Assembly (NCBI RefSeq): GCF_000746525.1
Contig: NZ_CP009048.1
Location: 2,845,501-2,909,500, forward strand
Direction of reading: 5' to 3'
DNA: 64,000 nucleotides
Origin: Pseudomonas alkylphenolica
GTDB taxonomy: Bacteria > Pseudomonadota > Gammaproteobacteria > Pseudomonadales > Pseudomonadaceae
Under the pieces are notes generated by a model. That model ran no database searches. It was not told the DNA's origin and saw only the letters and a list, made by a program, of their open reading frames with translations. The position numbers and the translations under genes are program-made. Shown here one piece after another: positions 23,379-34,528 of this stretch. How positions within the stretch are numbered: position 1 is the stretch's first letter; each line of letters begins with the position of its first letter.

Positions 23379-26300
23379 AGAGGTTCAGCGCGTCCTTGCT
23401 GGCGATGGCGTTGTCCATCAGGTAACGGAACATCGCCTCGTCGGAGGTCAGGCCTTCAAGAAAGCGCTGGCCGGTACGGGCAACCACGGCCTGCTGGATC
23501 AGGTATTGCTCGTAGAAGCCGTCGCCCAGGCGTTTGGCACTGTCATCGGGGTTGTAGCCGAGTTTGCCCAGCAGGTAATCCGAACTCATGAACTGCTTGA
23601 GGTCAGTGAGTGCCGGGTTGGTTTCAATCAGGTATTTGTGCGGGCTGGACTTCCCGCTGCTGCTCGGCAGGCCCTGGACTTTGGCGACGCTAACAGGGCC
23701 TGCCATGCCCAGGCTGCCTGGACTCTTTATGCCGGTATCCCGGCCTTGAGTACCCGGCACCTCTTGTTGGCGCTGAGCACTGCCCACGCTTGCGTCACCC
23801 AGGTTCCAGCTTTGCGGACCGGTGTCTCCCTGACTGGCGCCTTGCCCGCTGAGGCGAAACAGGCCGTTCTGGCCGCTGGGCAGTTCAAATCCCGGCAACG
23901 CCAGCGGGTTGACTTGCTGCTGCGCCAATTCCGGCGGTAGCTGTTGATTCAGGGTAACGCGGGTCGAAAACTCACGATCGGGGGCAGTGGTATTGGTACT
24001 TGGGCCGCTGCCGACGTACTCATAGCCTGCGCGAACCACACTGCTATCGAAGTTGTTCTGGGTGGTGATGTTGACGTTGCCGGCGGCCTGGATGATAGCG
24101 GCGTAGCTCTGGTCGCCAGTGCTCAACTGAGTCACGCGGCCGAACTGCGGCAATTCGGCTTCGGTGCTACCGATAAAGCGGCTCATGTCCGCTGCCAGGC
24201 CACTGAGGTTGCTGGCGTCGTAGCCATCGCTTTCAAACCAATAGCGCTGGGTGAAATTATTTGCGGCGTTGGTCCAGCCGCTGCCATTGCTGGCGCGTTG
24301 GGTGCGAAACACCCTTACGGTTTCGGTATCGGAAGCCTCTACACCGGTATTGCTCAGGTTGTTCAACGTGGCAGTAAAGTTGCCGCTGCTGGCGATGGTG
24401 CTGCTGTGGTTCAACAGGTCGCCACCTTTGATGTCCAGGTTGCCACCTGCGGTAATGCTGGAGGCGGCACTGGCGGCGGTCACTTCCAGCTTGTCGCGCT
24501 GCACGATCTCCCAGACACGGTTGCGCTTGCCGCTGCAGTCGCCGGCGTTAACGCCTTCAATACACCGGATTTCCTTGATTCTGGCCGTGTAGATGCCTGC
24601 ATTGCTGATGGTCAGCAGCGCGCGGATGTTCTCAACAGTACTGGCGGCCAGGCTCATGCTGCCGTCACTCTGGATCAAGCCTGAGCTGTTGATGATGCTC
24701 GTGGCCCAGCCACCCGCTCCGTCGCGGTCGATGTCGAGATTGCCAAGGCTGTAGATGCTGGCGTAACTGTTGGTCAGCGAGCCCACCCGCAAGCCCATGT
24801 CCCGGCCACTGAAGATCAACCCGTGATCGTTGAGCAATGCCGAGCTGGTGAGCGTCAGGTCCTGCCCGCTGCCCAGCGTGCCGTAGTTGTTCAGGCTGCC
24901 GGTGTTCAGGGTCAGGTCGGACGTTGAGGTCAGTCGTCCGTAGTTGGTCAACAGGCCAGCAACCGTAATCGTGCTGTCCCCACCACTGGCGATGCTCGCA
25001 ACCTCGGGCAGCTGCAACTGCCCGGTGTACAGGCTCAAATCGCCCCGACTGCTCAGTCGGCCGTTGCCGCTGTACAGCCCGGTCAACCCGACGTTCAGGC
25101 TACCGTCGCTGGCGATCAAGCCGTCGTTGTTCCAGTTCACACCACTGCCGGTCAGGCTTTCGGCGGCCAGTAACTGGCCGCTGGCGGTCTGGGTGAATTG
25201 AGCGACGTCAACGGTCAAGCGCCCGGCTTGAATGACACTGCTGTTGGTCCAGCTGTCGGCAGTGAGGTTCAGGCCACCGCGGGTGACCAGGCTGCCACCG
25301 GCATTCATGACGTGAGCGGTGGCGATGTCGAAGGTGCCGGTTCCGACGTGCAACACGGTGCCGCCAGCGTTCAAGAAGCCGCCCATGAGCAGACTCAAAT
25401 CTGTATTGGCGCTTTCGACGCTACCGTTGCGGTTATCCAGCACGCCACCAATCTGGAAACGGGAAATTCCACTGGTACCGAGGGCACGCAGTTTCCCGCT
25501 CTGGTTGTTAAGGCTGTTCGCGGCGACATTGAGCACGCTGTCGCTTTCGACGATGCCCGAGCGGTTGTTGAGCGCTCCGGCCAGGCTCAGGTCAATCTGT
25601 TGGCCGGCGATCTGCCCGGCACTGTTGTCAAAGTCACTCCCCGTGACATCGATCTTGCGTGCGGCGTACAGGCCGCCACTGCGGTTATCGAAGCTACTGC
25701 TGTTGATGACTACGTCGCCTGTCTGCGCCGCAATCCGTCCGCTCTGATTGTTTATCCCAAGGGCTGTCAGATTCAGACGCTCGCCTTGGGTGATACCGCC
25801 TGAGGCGTTTTGCAACCAACCACTGAGAGAGGCGCTCAGCGCCGCGTAAAGGCTGGTCAGCACCCCGCCGCGGTTATCGAGATTGATGGCGGAAACAGTG
25901 AGCTCAGCGTCCTGCGCAAGGAGGCGGCCTTCCTGGTTATCGATATCCCCGACAACATCAAGCTTGAGCGCACCTTGACTCTGCAGCGTGCCCTGATTGT
26001 TGTTCAGGCTCGCAGCGCGCACACGCAGGTCACCGTGTTGGCTATAAATCAGGCCATCCGCAGCGTTTTGCACCACGCCAGTGGCGGTCAGGGTCAACAG
26101 GTCATTGGCCGCGACCGTGCCACGATTGCGGTTGTCCAAGCCCCCCGTAAGCAGGGTCAGCAGTCCCTGACTGGCAAGTTGACCGCCCTGGTTATCGACC
26201 TGAGTGGCGCTCAGTCGCAAAGGCCCCGCGCTGGCCAGTTTGCCTTGGGTGTTGGTCAACGTACCGAGCAAGGCCAAGGTAACGCCGGCATTACCGATCA

Positions 26301-26928
26301 GTCTGCCGGTGGCATTGTCGAGCGTAGTGCCGCTGACATTCAGGGCCTGGGTTGCACTGATTGAGCCGCCGTTATTGTTGAGCCTCGTCGCCTCAACACT
26401 CAGGGTTGTACTGCTGTCGATCTGACCGCCTTGGCTGTTATTCAACTCGCCGGCTACGGTCAAAGCCTGTTCACCGGCACTGGAGAGAATCCCGCCAGCG
26501 CTGTTGTCGAGGGAAGCAGCTTTCACCGTCAGGTTCTGCTGGCTAACCAGCGCACCGGCAGCGCTATTGAGCAGGGTGTTTTCAACCTCGACCGTCAGGC
26601 CGCCGTTGCGACTGGAGAGTGTGCCGTTGTTGCGGTTGTCCAGGCTGCCAGCAGTGACGGCAAGGCCTTTCCAGCCCGAAATCAGGCCGTTCTGGTTGAG
26701 CACACTGGCGCCGTGGAGCGTAAGCTGCTGGCTACTGATCAGCTTGCCGGCCTGGTTGTCGAGGTTGCGCCCGGTCAGCGCGAAGCTTTGGCTGCTGGAG
26801 ATTTCACCGCCTTGGTTACTCAGATCACGCAGGTGGCTGATGCTCAGCGGTCCAGCGGTGGTGATCATCCCACCGCTATTGTTCAGGTCACCACCGGCCG
26901 TACCGAAGTCGAGGGCGACTCGCCCCAC
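23281..26928 (-). pseudogene. Filamentous haemagglutinin/CdiA-type TpsA remnant lacking both ends
   Basis: 1215 codons of open frame. Residues 1-900 are filamentous-haemagglutinin repeats (units such as NLDNQAGKLISSQQLTL). The C-terminal part holds the conserved pre-toxin segment NPALTDLKQFMSSDYLLGKLGYNP and DGFYEQYLIQQAVVARTGQRF. There is no signal peptide and no TPS secretion domain, because the frame starts inside the repeats where tpsB breaks off. The 3-prime end stops being TpsA-like after NLSLGVG, so the rest of the shaft and the toxin are gone. It cannot be secreted as it stands. In intact relatives this protein is a several-thousand-residue CDI effector or adhesin. Confidence 0.8.
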
Positions 26929-28220
26929 AGGCTGAAGGGCTGCAAATAACTCAGGGTCGCGGTGTACTTGCGGTAGCGCGCGGTGGGTTCGCCGCGAGCT
27001 GGATCGTGATCGCCCTGGGCATCGAAAGCGCCGATGCCATTCTGCATCCCAAGGTCGAGGTTGACGAACGCGTTGCCAATGCGGCGGCCATGGTTGATAC
27101 CCAGCTGCGCTTCGCTGATGCGGTTGCTGCTTGGCTTGAGTTTGCTGTCTTCGAAGAAGTTGTTGGTGCGCAGGTAAGACAGGCCGGCGTTGACTGAGGT
27201 CTTGCTCATCGAATCGCGATGAATCACCCGCTCGGCACGCAACTGATGGTTCTGGCTGTCTCCGGTTTGCTTGAAGTTGTAACCATTGGCCTGCGCCTGT
27301 GAGCGATAGTCGCTCTGGCTATAGCTGTAATTGAAATTCCACCAGCCCCACGGCAGGTTGTAATTGGCAAAGACGCTACTGGAAGTACGTTGATGATCGC
27401 TGACAGCGTCGTGACCACCACGCAACATCAGTTGATCGGCCAATCCTAATGGGCTGTCCCACTCAAGTGAGGTGCTCCATTGCTGTTCGCCGGTACTGTC
27501 CTGGCCATCGTTGCTGCGCGACAGGGACGCACGCCAGGGTTTTTGTGGCGTGTTTTTCACCACGACGTCACTGCCACCTGCGGTTTTGCCGGGGGTCAGC
27601 TCCATTTGCACCTGGTTGGACGGCAACCGGTTGAGGTGATCAACCATCTGCTCGATTTCACGCAGGCTCAGCAACTCACCTTCACGGCCCGGAAAACTCA
27701 TGGCCAACTCGCGCGCCGACAAACCACTGCCGGCTGTGGTGCGAATGTTTTCCAGGTATCCCTCAACCACCAGCACCGACAACTGCCCGCCAGACAGATC
27801 TTGCTGCGGCAGGTAGGCCCGACTGGTTACCAAGCCTTTGTCGATGTAGCGGTTGGTGATGACTTTGAGTAATTCATTGAGCTGCGAGGTGCCCAGGCAT
27901 CGATCCTGATAAGGCTGCGTCAGCTGTTTTCGATCCGACTCAGACAGGTGATCCGCGCCGTTGATCAGGACCTGCCTAATCGGAAAACAGCGGCTGTCTA
28001 CAGGGGCACTGGGTGTAGCTGGCACCGCCTCTTTGCCCGGTAACTCCTTGAGGTCCTGGAGTCGACGCCGCTGTTCCTCCAGCAGCCGGTCCTGGCGCTC
28101 TCGAATCAGGTCCTGATCACCAGGTGTTGGCGTGGAGGCAGCAAAGGCGGAACTCAGTCCCCCCAGGCAGCCCAGTAAGGCAAAAGAAAATGACCTCTTC
28201 CGGCGGTGCAATACCGACAT
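26883..28220 (-). pseudogene. TpsB/ShlB-type outer-membrane transporter, C-terminus deleted
   Basis: 445 residues from ATG 28220. Signal peptide, coiled linker DLIRERQDRLLEEQRRRLQDL, POTRA-like domain (CFPIRQVLINGADHLSESD) and ShlB barrel strands (WNFNYSYSQSDYRS). Functional homologues have about 560 residues; this one ends after QPFSLWGE with six foreign codons and a stop, losing the last barrel strands. The reading frame overlaps the start of the tpsA fragment by 46 bases, which is the deletion scar. An incomplete barrel should not insert. Confidence 0.8.
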
Positions 28221-28764
28221 CTCGATTCCATCCATGAAACGTTAACTTTGCTGGGGTAGCCAAAGGCAAGTTTGAAGAGGCCATAACTGGAAGCCTCACG
28301 ATGGGTAACGAGTGTTGACACTTCCCGGGCAAAGAAAAATAGGATGGTTCTTAAAAAAGCTACAGAAACATCCTACTAAGGCAAATCATGGCCGGCTGCT
28401 TGTGCGGCCAAACACCACGCGGGTTACGCGCTTGGCAAACCTCTGGCCCAAGACCTAGACCCTGGATGATTGGCACCTGCCATGCCCACCGTATCAACGG
28501 GGGAAGCGGTGCGTCTGATATGGCCCGACGCAGAGCCTTCGGACCCCACCGCAAATGGATAAGCCACGCCAATGTGTCGACAATCCTATTGTGTTGCCGG
28601 CTCTTATCCTTTAGATTTCGCGCATTGATCGCCAATGTGTCAACAAAATCGACTTCAGCAGGAGCAGACTGTTTTTGGTGGTCTTGTCAGTGGTCACTCT
28701 CAATTACCAAAAATATGCCCCTGCTTTTTTTTCTTTCCGGTACGCCACACATAGGAGATCGCCC
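28221..28764. other. acnB upstream region with a 63-bp-spaced direct repeat
   Basis: 544 bases with no credible gene between divergent tpsB and acnB. It holds two copies of gccaatgtgtcRacaa (28568-28583 and 28631-28646). The first contains the palindrome gtcgac, reminiscent of GntR-type operators. The acnB promoter must lie here. Confidence 0.5.
28568..28646 (+). promoter_or_regulatory. Tandem putative operator sites upstream of acnB
   Basis: Two near-identical 16-mers (one mismatch, g/a) whose starts are 63 bases apart, six helical turns, 120-200 bases before the acnB start. Same-face spacing suggests cooperative binding by one regulator. The regulator is not identified. Confidence 0.4.
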
Positions 28765-31365
28765 GTGCTCGAAGCTTATGCCCGCCACTTACAAGCGCGT
28801 GCTGAGGAAGGCCTGCCGCCCCTCGCACTGAATGCCGAACAAACCGCAGGCCTGGTCGAGCTGCTGAAGAATCCTCCTGCTGGCGAAGAAGCAGTTCTCG
28901 TCGACCTGATCACCCACCGCGTTCCACCAGGCGTGGACGAAGCCGCCTACGTCAAGGCCGGTTTCCTCTCTGCTGTCGCCAAGGGCGAAGCCACTTCCCC
29001 GCTGATCGACAAAAAACGCGCGGTAGAGCTGCTGGGCACCATGCAGGGCGGCTACAACATCGCCACCCTGGTCGAACTGCTGGACGACGCCGAGCTGGCT
29101 GCCGTTGCCGCCGAACAGCTCAAGCACACCTTGCTGATGTTCGACGCCTTCCACGACGTCGCCGAGAAAGCCAAGGCCGGTAACCTGCACGCCAAGGCCG
29201 TGCTGGAGTCCTGGGCCGCCGGCGAGTGGTTCACCAACAAGCCCGCCATCGCTGAAAAATACAGCCTGACCGTGTTCAAGGTTCCAGGCGAAACCAACAC
29301 CGACGACCTGTCCCCTGCCCCGGACGCCTGGTCGCGCCCTGACATTCCGCTGCACGCCCTGGCCATGCTGAAAATGGCCCGTGACGGCATCAATCTTGAG
29401 CAACCAGGCGCCATTGGTCCGCTCAAGCAGATCGAAGCAGTCAAAGCCAAAGGCTTCCCGGTGGCCTACGTCGGCGATGTGGTCGGTACCGGTTCTTCGC
29501 GTAAATCCGCCACCAACTCGGTGCTGTGGTTCTTCGGTGACGACATCCCGTTTGTGCCGAACAAGCGCGCTGGCGGCTTCTGCTTCGGTAACAAGATCGC
29601 CCCGATCTTCTATAACACCATGGAAGACGCCGGCGCCCTGCCGATCGAATTCGACGTGTCGAACCTGAGCATGGGCGACGTCATCGACGTGTACCCGCAC
29701 GCCGGCAAAGTCTGCAAGCACGGCAGCGACGAGGTCATCACCACCTTCGAACTGAAGACCCCGGTGCTGCTCGACGAAGTCCGCGCTGGCGGTCGTATCC
29801 CGCTGATCGTCGGCCGTGGCCTGACCGACAAGGCCCGTACCGAGCTGGGCCTGCCGGTGTCCGAGCTGTTCAAAAAGCCAGAGCAGCCCGCCGACACCGG
29901 CAAGGGCTACAGCCTGGCGCAAAAAATGGTCGGTAAAGCTTGCGGCGTGACCGGCGTTCGCCCTGGCACCTACTGCGAACCAAAGATGACCACCGTCGGT
30001 TCCCAGGACACCACTGGCCCGATGACCCGTGACGAACTGAAAGACCTGGCGTGCCTGGGCTTCTCCGCTGACCTGGTCATGCAGTCGTTCTGCCACACCG
30101 CGGCCTATCCCAAACCTGTGGATGTAAACACCCACCACACCCTGCCAGACTTCATCCGTACCCGCGGTGGCGTTTCGTTGAAGGTTGGCGACGGCATCAT
30201 CCACAGCTGGCTGAACCGCATGCTGCTGCCGGACACCGTCGGTACCGGTGGTGACTCGCACACCCGTTTCCCGATCGGCATCTCCTTCCCGGCCGGTTCC
30301 GGTCTGGTCGCCTTCGCCGCTGCCACCGGCGTCATGCCGCTGGACATGCCGGAGTCGGTACTGGTGCGCTTCAAGGGCAAACTGCAACCAGGTATCACCC
30401 TGCGTGACCTGGTCCACGCGATCCCTTACTACGCCATCCAGAAAGGCCTGCTGACCGTTGAGAAGAAAGGCAAGATCAACGCCTTCTCCGGCCGCATCCT
30501 GGAAATCGAAGGTCTCGACGAACTGACCGTCGAGCAAGCTTTTGAGCTGTCCGACGCCTCGGCTGAACGCTCCGCTGCCGGCTGCACCATCAAGCTGCCT
30601 GAGAAGGCCGTTGCCGAATACCTGCGCTCGAACATCACCCTGCTGCGCTGGATGATCAGCGAAGGCTACGGCGATGCCCGCACCCTGGAGCGCCGTGCCC
30701 AGGCGATGGAAGCCTGGCTGGCCAATCCGGTATTGCTGGAAGCCGACGCCGATGCCGAATACGCCGAGATCATCGAGATCGATCTGGATGAGGTCAAAGT
30801 GCCAGTGCTCTGTGCGCCGAACGACCCGGACGACGCCCGTCTGCTGTCGACCGTTCAGGGCGAGAAGATCGACGAAGTGTTCATCGGTTCGTGCATGACC
30901 AACATCGGTCACTTCCGCGCTGCCGGCAAGCTGCTGGAAAAGGTCAAAGGTTCGCTGCCGACCCGTCTGTGGCTGGCTCCACCGACCAAGATGGATGCGC
31001 ACCAACTGACCGAAGAAGGCTACTACGGCATCTACGGTAAGGCCGGTGCACGCATGGAAATGCCGGGCTGCTCGCTGTGCATGGGGAACCAGGCACGTGT
31101 GGCGGCGAACTCGACGGTGGTCTCGACCTCGACCCGTAACTTCCCCAACCGCCTGGGTGATGGTGCCAACGTGTACCTGGCCTCGGCCGAACTGGCTGCG
31201 GTTGCCTCGATCCTGGGCAAGCTGCCAAGCGTCGAAGAGTACATGGAGTACGCGAAGAACATCGACAGCATGGCTGCCGACGTTTACCGCTATCTGAGCT
31301 TCGACCAGATTGCCGAGTTCCGTGAGGCCGCTGCGAGCGCCAAAATTGCGGTTGTTCAAGCGTAG
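28765..31365 (+). CDS. acnB: Aconitate hydratase B
   Basis: 866 residues with a GTG start (AGGAG seven bases upstream). Begins [21 protein letters not shown], with the AcnB-specific HEAT-like domain first (to about 160), then the swivel domain ([35 protein letters not shown]) and the catalytic core with the [4Fe-4S] cysteines in [14 protein letters not shown] and [15 protein letters not shown]-cycle enzyme interconverting citrate and isocitrate; apo-AcnB can also bind mRNA, and it may act on 2-methyl-cis-aconitate. Length and domain order are fully standard. Monocistronic with its own terminator. Confidence 0.98.
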   Translation: MLEAYARHLQARAEEGLPPLALNAEQTAGLVELLKNPPAGEEAVLVDLITHRVPPGVDEAAYVKAGFLSAVAKGEATSPLIDKKRAVELLGTMQGGYNIATLVELLDDAELAAVAAEQLKHTLLMFDAFHDVAEKAKAGNLHAKAVLESWAAGEWFTNKPAIAEKYSLTVFKVPGETNTDDLSPAPDAWSRPDIPLHALAMLKMARDGINLEQPGAIGPLKQIEAVKAKGFPVAYVGDVVGTGSSRKSATNSVLWFFGDDIPFVPNKRAGGFCFGNKIAPIFYNTMEDAGALPIEFDVSNLSMGDVIDVYPHAGKVCKHGSDEVITTFELKTPVLLDEVRAGGRIPLIVGRGLTDKARTELGLPVSELFKKPEQPADTGKGYSLAQKMVGKACGVTGVRPGTYCEPKMTTVGSQDTTGPMTRDELKDLACLGFSADLVMQSFCHTAAYPKPVDVNTHHTLPDFIRTRGGVSLKVGDGIIHSWLNRMLLPDTVGTGGDSHTRFPIGISFPAGSGLVAFAAATGVMPLDMPESVLVRFKGKLQPGITLRDLVHAIPYYAIQKGLLTVEKKGKINAFSGRILEIEGLDELTVEQAFELSDASAERSAAGCTIKLPEKAVAEYLRSNITLLRWMISEGYGDARTLERRAQAMEAWLANPVLLEADADAEYAEIIEIDLDEVKVPVLCAPNDPDDARLLSTVQGEKIDEVFIGSCMTNIGHFRAAGKLLEKVKGSLPTRLWLAPPTKMDAHQLTEEGYYGIYGKAGARMEMPGCSLCMGNQARVAANSTVVSTSTRNFPNRLGDGANVYLASAELAAVASILGKLPSVEEYMEYAKNIDSMAADVYRYLSFDQIAEFREAAASAKIAVVQA

Positions 31366-31391
31366 GTCGTAATTACTCTCCACTTGCAAAG

Positions 31392-31415
31392 CGCCGACAA
31401 CAATGTCGGCGTTTT
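31392..31415 (+). terminator. acnB terminator
   Basis: Stem cgccgac / gtcggcg with the loop aacaat and a TTTT tail, 27 bases after the stop codon. Confidence 0.85.
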
Positions 31416-31506
31416 GCTTATGAGTGTGCCGTAGTGAATATCCACCCCATAGGCGAAAGAGTAAGGACAGTTATACTGTGCGATCCTTAAGCCGATGATT
31501 TGATTC

Positions 31507-32475
31507 ATGAAAAAGCTGTTGTCTGCTGTAGCACTGATGTTTTGTGTAGCCACTTCCGCCCTCTCCTCACCGCCTGCGACATTTTCTGAAGCCAAGGTCA
31601 TCGCCAAGCAGAAGGTCTATCTCGACCAGGCCAACAGCCCCATGGGTGAGCTCTACTGTGGCTGCAAGTGGACATGGGTAGGCAAATCAGGTGGCCGCGT
31701 TGATCCCGGATCCTGCGGCTATCAAACGCGCAAGGAGCAAACCCGCGCTGAGCGGACCGAGTGGGAACACATCGTTCCGGCCTGGACGTTTGGTCACCAA
31801 CGCCAATGCTGGAAGAACGGTGGGCGGGAACATTGCGTTGACGAAGATCCGGTGTTCCGTGCCATGGAAGCTGATCTGTTCAACTTGTACCCGTCGGTAG
31901 GCGAAGTGAACGGCGATCGCAGCAATTTCAACTACGGCATGAACCAGGGGATTGCTCGCCAATACGGTCAGTGCACGACAACGGTCGACTTCAAGCAAAA
32001 AACCGCAGAGCCGCGTGACGAGGTCAAGGGCCTGGTTGCTCGCACCACCTTCTATATGTTCGATCGCTACAGGCTGAGCATGTCCCGTCAGCAACAACAG
32101 TTGCTCATGGCATGGGACAAACAGCATCCGGTAACGGCCTGGGAGAAAGAGCGCGATCGCCGTATTGCCACAATCATGGGGCACTCCAACCCGTTCGTTA
32201 CCGGCCAACGCAGCTGGACCACGGGATACAAGCCTGTTGGTGACGGCGTCGTCAGCGCGGTCCCGGTGCGCACCGCTCAACCCACGCCAAAACCGACCCT
32301 GGCCAGTGCGTCTACTGCCATCGGTGTGATCATCGGCAACCAGAAAAGTCATGTTTATCATCTGCCGAGCGGCTGCCCTGGCTATCTGCAGGTGTCTGCA
32401 AAAAATCAGGTGTCGTTCGCATCGGAATCTGAAGCTCAGGCGGCAGGCTATCGTAAAGCTGGCAACTGCAAATAG
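31507..32475 (+). CDS. Secreted endonuclease I (EndA/NucM family) with C-terminal Ada-like zinc module
   Basis: 322 residues, signal peptide to about residue 20. Nuclease core: WEHIVPAWTFGHQRQCW (His-metal ββα site), FNLYPSVGEVNGDRSNFNYG and the C-terminal YKPVG. A Thr/Ala/Pro-rich linker (about 255-275) joins it to GNQKSHVYHLPSGCPGY and AAGYRKAGNC, the two-Cys pattern of the metal-binding domain of Ada that is also found at the tail of some thermonucleases. Non-specific periplasmic or extracellular DNA/RNA cleavage is expected; the tail may bind zinc or DNA. Confidence 0.88.
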   Translation: MKKLLSAVALMFCVATSALSSPPATFSEAKVIAKQKVYLDQANSPMGELYCGCKWTWVGKSGGRVDPGSCGYQTRKEQTRAERTEWEHIVPAWTFGHQRQCWKNGGREHCVDEDPVFRAMEADLFNLYPSVGEVNGDRSNFNYGMNQGIARQYGQCTTTVDFKQKTAEPRDEVKGLVARTTFYMFDRYRLSMSRQQQQLLMAWDKQHPVTAWEKERDRRIATIMGHSNPFVTGQRSWTTGYKPVGDGVVSAVPVRTAQPTPKPTLASASTAIGVIIGNQKSHVYHLPSGCPGYLQVSAKNQVSFASESEAQAAGYRKAGNCK

Positions 32476-32611
32476 CAGTACAGCGAGCGCGACAAGCGGT
32501 CGAGCTTTCGGCCCGGTGTGTTGATTTACGTCTATGAACCTGGAAGGCGCGTTGTCCGCACTTTTCGCATCTGACAGACTCTAACGCTGTACACCCTTTG
32601 AGATTAACGAA

Positions 32612-33034
32612 ATGCGAAAAATTGTTGCTGTATTTGCACTTACTCTTGCCGTAGCACCAGCGGTCTTTGCCGGGGAAACCACCAATACCGCCGTGGGCGG
32701 AGGCCTGGGTGGCGCTTTGGGCAGTGTGGTCGGCCAGGCGGTTGGCGGTAGCACCGGTGCTGCCATCGGTGCCGGCGTCGGTGGTGCTGCAGGTGGCGCA
32801 GTGAGCGCGAAGGATGGCAAAAAAACCGAAGCCGCCATTGGCGGTGGCCTTGGCGCAGCCAGCGGTCAGGTGGTGGGGCGTAGCGTCGGCGGCACGACCG
32901 GAGGCGCCATCGGTGCCGGCCTGGGCGGTGCGGCCGGTAGCGCCATCGGCAATAGCATGGCGGATGACGATGACCATCACGATAACCACAAGTCCAGCCA
33001 CAAGCATAAGCACAAAAATAAGCACAAACATTGA
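32612..33034 (+). CDS. Glycine-zipper envelope protein with His-rich tail
   Basis: 140 residues. Signal peptide (cleavage after VFA, about residue 20), then an internally duplicated glycine-zipper block (GGGLGGALGSVVGQAVGGST, then again AAIGGGLGAASGQVVGRSVG), predicted to form membrane-inserting helices. The last 23 residues are Asp/His/Lys rich (DDDDHHDNHKSSHKHKHK) and could chelate Zn, Ni or Cu. No strong RBS. Glycine-zipper proteins of this size are usually outer-membrane associated; the function is unknown. Confidence 0.8.
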   Translation: MRKIVAVFALTLAVAPAVFAGETTNTAVGGGLGGALGSVVGQAVGGSTGAAIGAGVGGAAGGAVSAKDGKKTEAAIGGGLGAASGQVVGRSVGGTTGGAIGAGLGGAAGSAIGNSMADDDDHHDNHKSSHKHKHKNKHKH

Positions 33035-33157
33035 ACCTGGTACGCTGGCGACAGGCGCCAGCGGCCATATAAAGGCACGCGCCAGGGCTGATTCACCGCA
33101 CTACACCGGCAACGGCTAAGCTAGTGCGATGGATCTTCGTCTCTCAAGGTGAGTACC

Positions 33158-34435
33158 ATGAGTGCCCTGTCGCTGTCTGAGCTCGATGCCACGCTGCCCG
33201 CTTTAACCCGCAAGATCCGCGTGCTCGACGCGCTGGCGTGGCCCGAGGGTGTCGAAGAGGTTTTCCTTGCCCAGTGGCGCAGCGGCAAGGCGCAACTACC
33301 CAAGGTCGAGTTCAGCCCGCACGAGCACGGTGCTGAGATCGCAGCGCTGGACAGCTTTGTCGAGCATTGCGATCAGGGGCATCCGGCCGGGCAATTTCTC
33401 GCCAGAACCGCACACAGCTATGCCACGGCCGGGCGCATGCTGGGCGCCATGGGTACCCCGGCGTTTACCCGGTATTCGTCGGCGCTGTACCGTCGTCCGG
33501 ATTTTTACTACCCCAGGCAAAAGCTGAGCATGCTCGACGCCGCGCATTTCTTCCTGAAAACCACCGACGCCCTGTTGGGTGGCAACTGTATTCCCCCCAG
33601 CCCCGCCGATATTCCGGCCGATATATTTGCTGCCTGGCTGCAGCCGGAGCTGGACCGCTTTTTTGGTGCCGGCCAGATCAGTATCAAGCTTGAACCTGAG
33701 CTGGCCGCCAAGGCCATCGCCGGCACCAGCCGTATTCGCCTGCGTGCCAGCGCCTTGTTCAGCGAACTGGACAAGCAGCAGTTGCTGCAGCACGAAGCCT
33801 TTGTGCATGTGGCCACCGCGCAGAACGGTGCGCGCCAGCCCAACCTCAAATGCCTGGCCCTGGGGGCGCCACGCACCACCCAGACACAAGAAGGCATTGC
33901 CACGCTGGCGGAGCTGTTCACCGGCAGCATGGACATCAACCGCTTGCGCCGCCTCGCCTTGCGCGTGCTTGCGGTGCAGCAAGCGCTCGATGGCGCCGAC
34001 TTCATCCAGGTGTTTGAAGGTTTTCTCATGGCCGGCCAGTCGCCGGAAGAGTCCTTTCGCTCAGCGCAGCGGATTTTCCGCGGCGCCAATGTCCGAGGGG
34101 GTTCGGCGTTTACCAAGGATGCCGCGTACCTGACCGGATTGCTCGGTGTGCACACCCTGCTGCGCGTGGCGATCCGCGACAACCGCCCGGAACTGGTCGG
34201 GCATTTGTTTGCCGGGCGCCTGAGCCTGGGCGACACCTTGCACCTGGCGCCGCTGTTTGAGTCAGGCTGGTTGGTGGGACCAACCTTTATTCCGGCCTGG
34301 GCCAGCGACCTGCGCCGGCTTGCCGCCAACCTGGCGTTTTCTGCCTTTATCGCCCGGGTCAAACTGGATGTACTCGATCTGCAGCGGTTCATGGACTTTG
34401 AAGACGAGCACGAAGTCGATAGCCGCACCCTGTAA
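33158..34435 (+). CDS. DUF1704 (QEGLA-motif, MATCAP-like) metallopeptidase family protein
   Basis: 425 residues from ATG 33158 (AAGG eight bases upstream; a GTG at 33149 is the alternative). The zinc motif HEAFVH (212-217) is followed by ATAQNGARQPN, then TQEGIA (243-248), the family's 'QEGLA' box carrying the third ligand Glu. These proteins were named for an effect on flavohaemoglobin expression and share the fold of eukaryotic tubulin C-terminal Tyr-peptidases. The bacterial substrate is unknown. A truncated copy of its leader lies at 22368-22442. Confidence 0.88.
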   Translation: MSALSLSELDATLPALTRKIRVLDALAWPEGVEEVFLAQWRSGKAQLPKVEFSPHEHGAEIAALDSFVEHCDQGHPAGQFLARTAHSYATAGRMLGAMGTPAFTRYSSALYRRPDFYYPRQKLSMLDAAHFFLKTTDALLGGNCIPPSPADIPADIFAAWLQPELDRFFGAGQISIKLEPELAAKAIAGTSRIRLRASALFSELDKQQLLQHEAFVHVATAQNGARQPNLKCLALGAPRTTQTQEGIATLAELFTGSMDINRLRRLALRVLAVQQALDGADFIQVFEGFLMAGQSPEESFRSAQRIFRGANVRGGSAFTKDAAYLTGLLGVHTLLRVAIRDNRPELVGHLFAGRLSLGDTLHLAPLFESGWLVGPTFIPAWASDLRRLAANLAFSAFIARVKLDVLDLQRFMDFEDEHEVDSRTL

Positions 34436-34450
34436 GCGCGGCATGCAGAA

Positions 34451-34528
34451 ACTACGTCCCTCAAGTCAGTTACTCCGACAGCTATCTGCGACAAATCGCG
34501 ATGCTTTAGGTGTTTTCTGTCAGGCCGT
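34451..34528 (+). repeat. 78-bp leader repeat, copy 1
   Basis: Nearly identical to 36290-36367 over 78 bases (including gctatctgcgacaaatcgcg), each lying upstream of a DUF6124 gene. Here about 270 bases separate it from the gene; in copy 2 only 32. It may be a regulatory RNA leader or promoter unit duplicated with the gene. Confidence 0.7.

Noticed and set aside
28789..31389. 866-codon open frame antisense to acnB
   Set aside because: It mirrors acnB codon structure in a GC-rich gene; the sense protein is a certain aconitase, and the antisense one has no recognisable motif or RBS.
34451..34528. tRNA-like or riboswitch reading of the 78-bp leader repeat
   Set aside because: No cloverleaf or known aptamer core could be drawn; kept only as a repeat.
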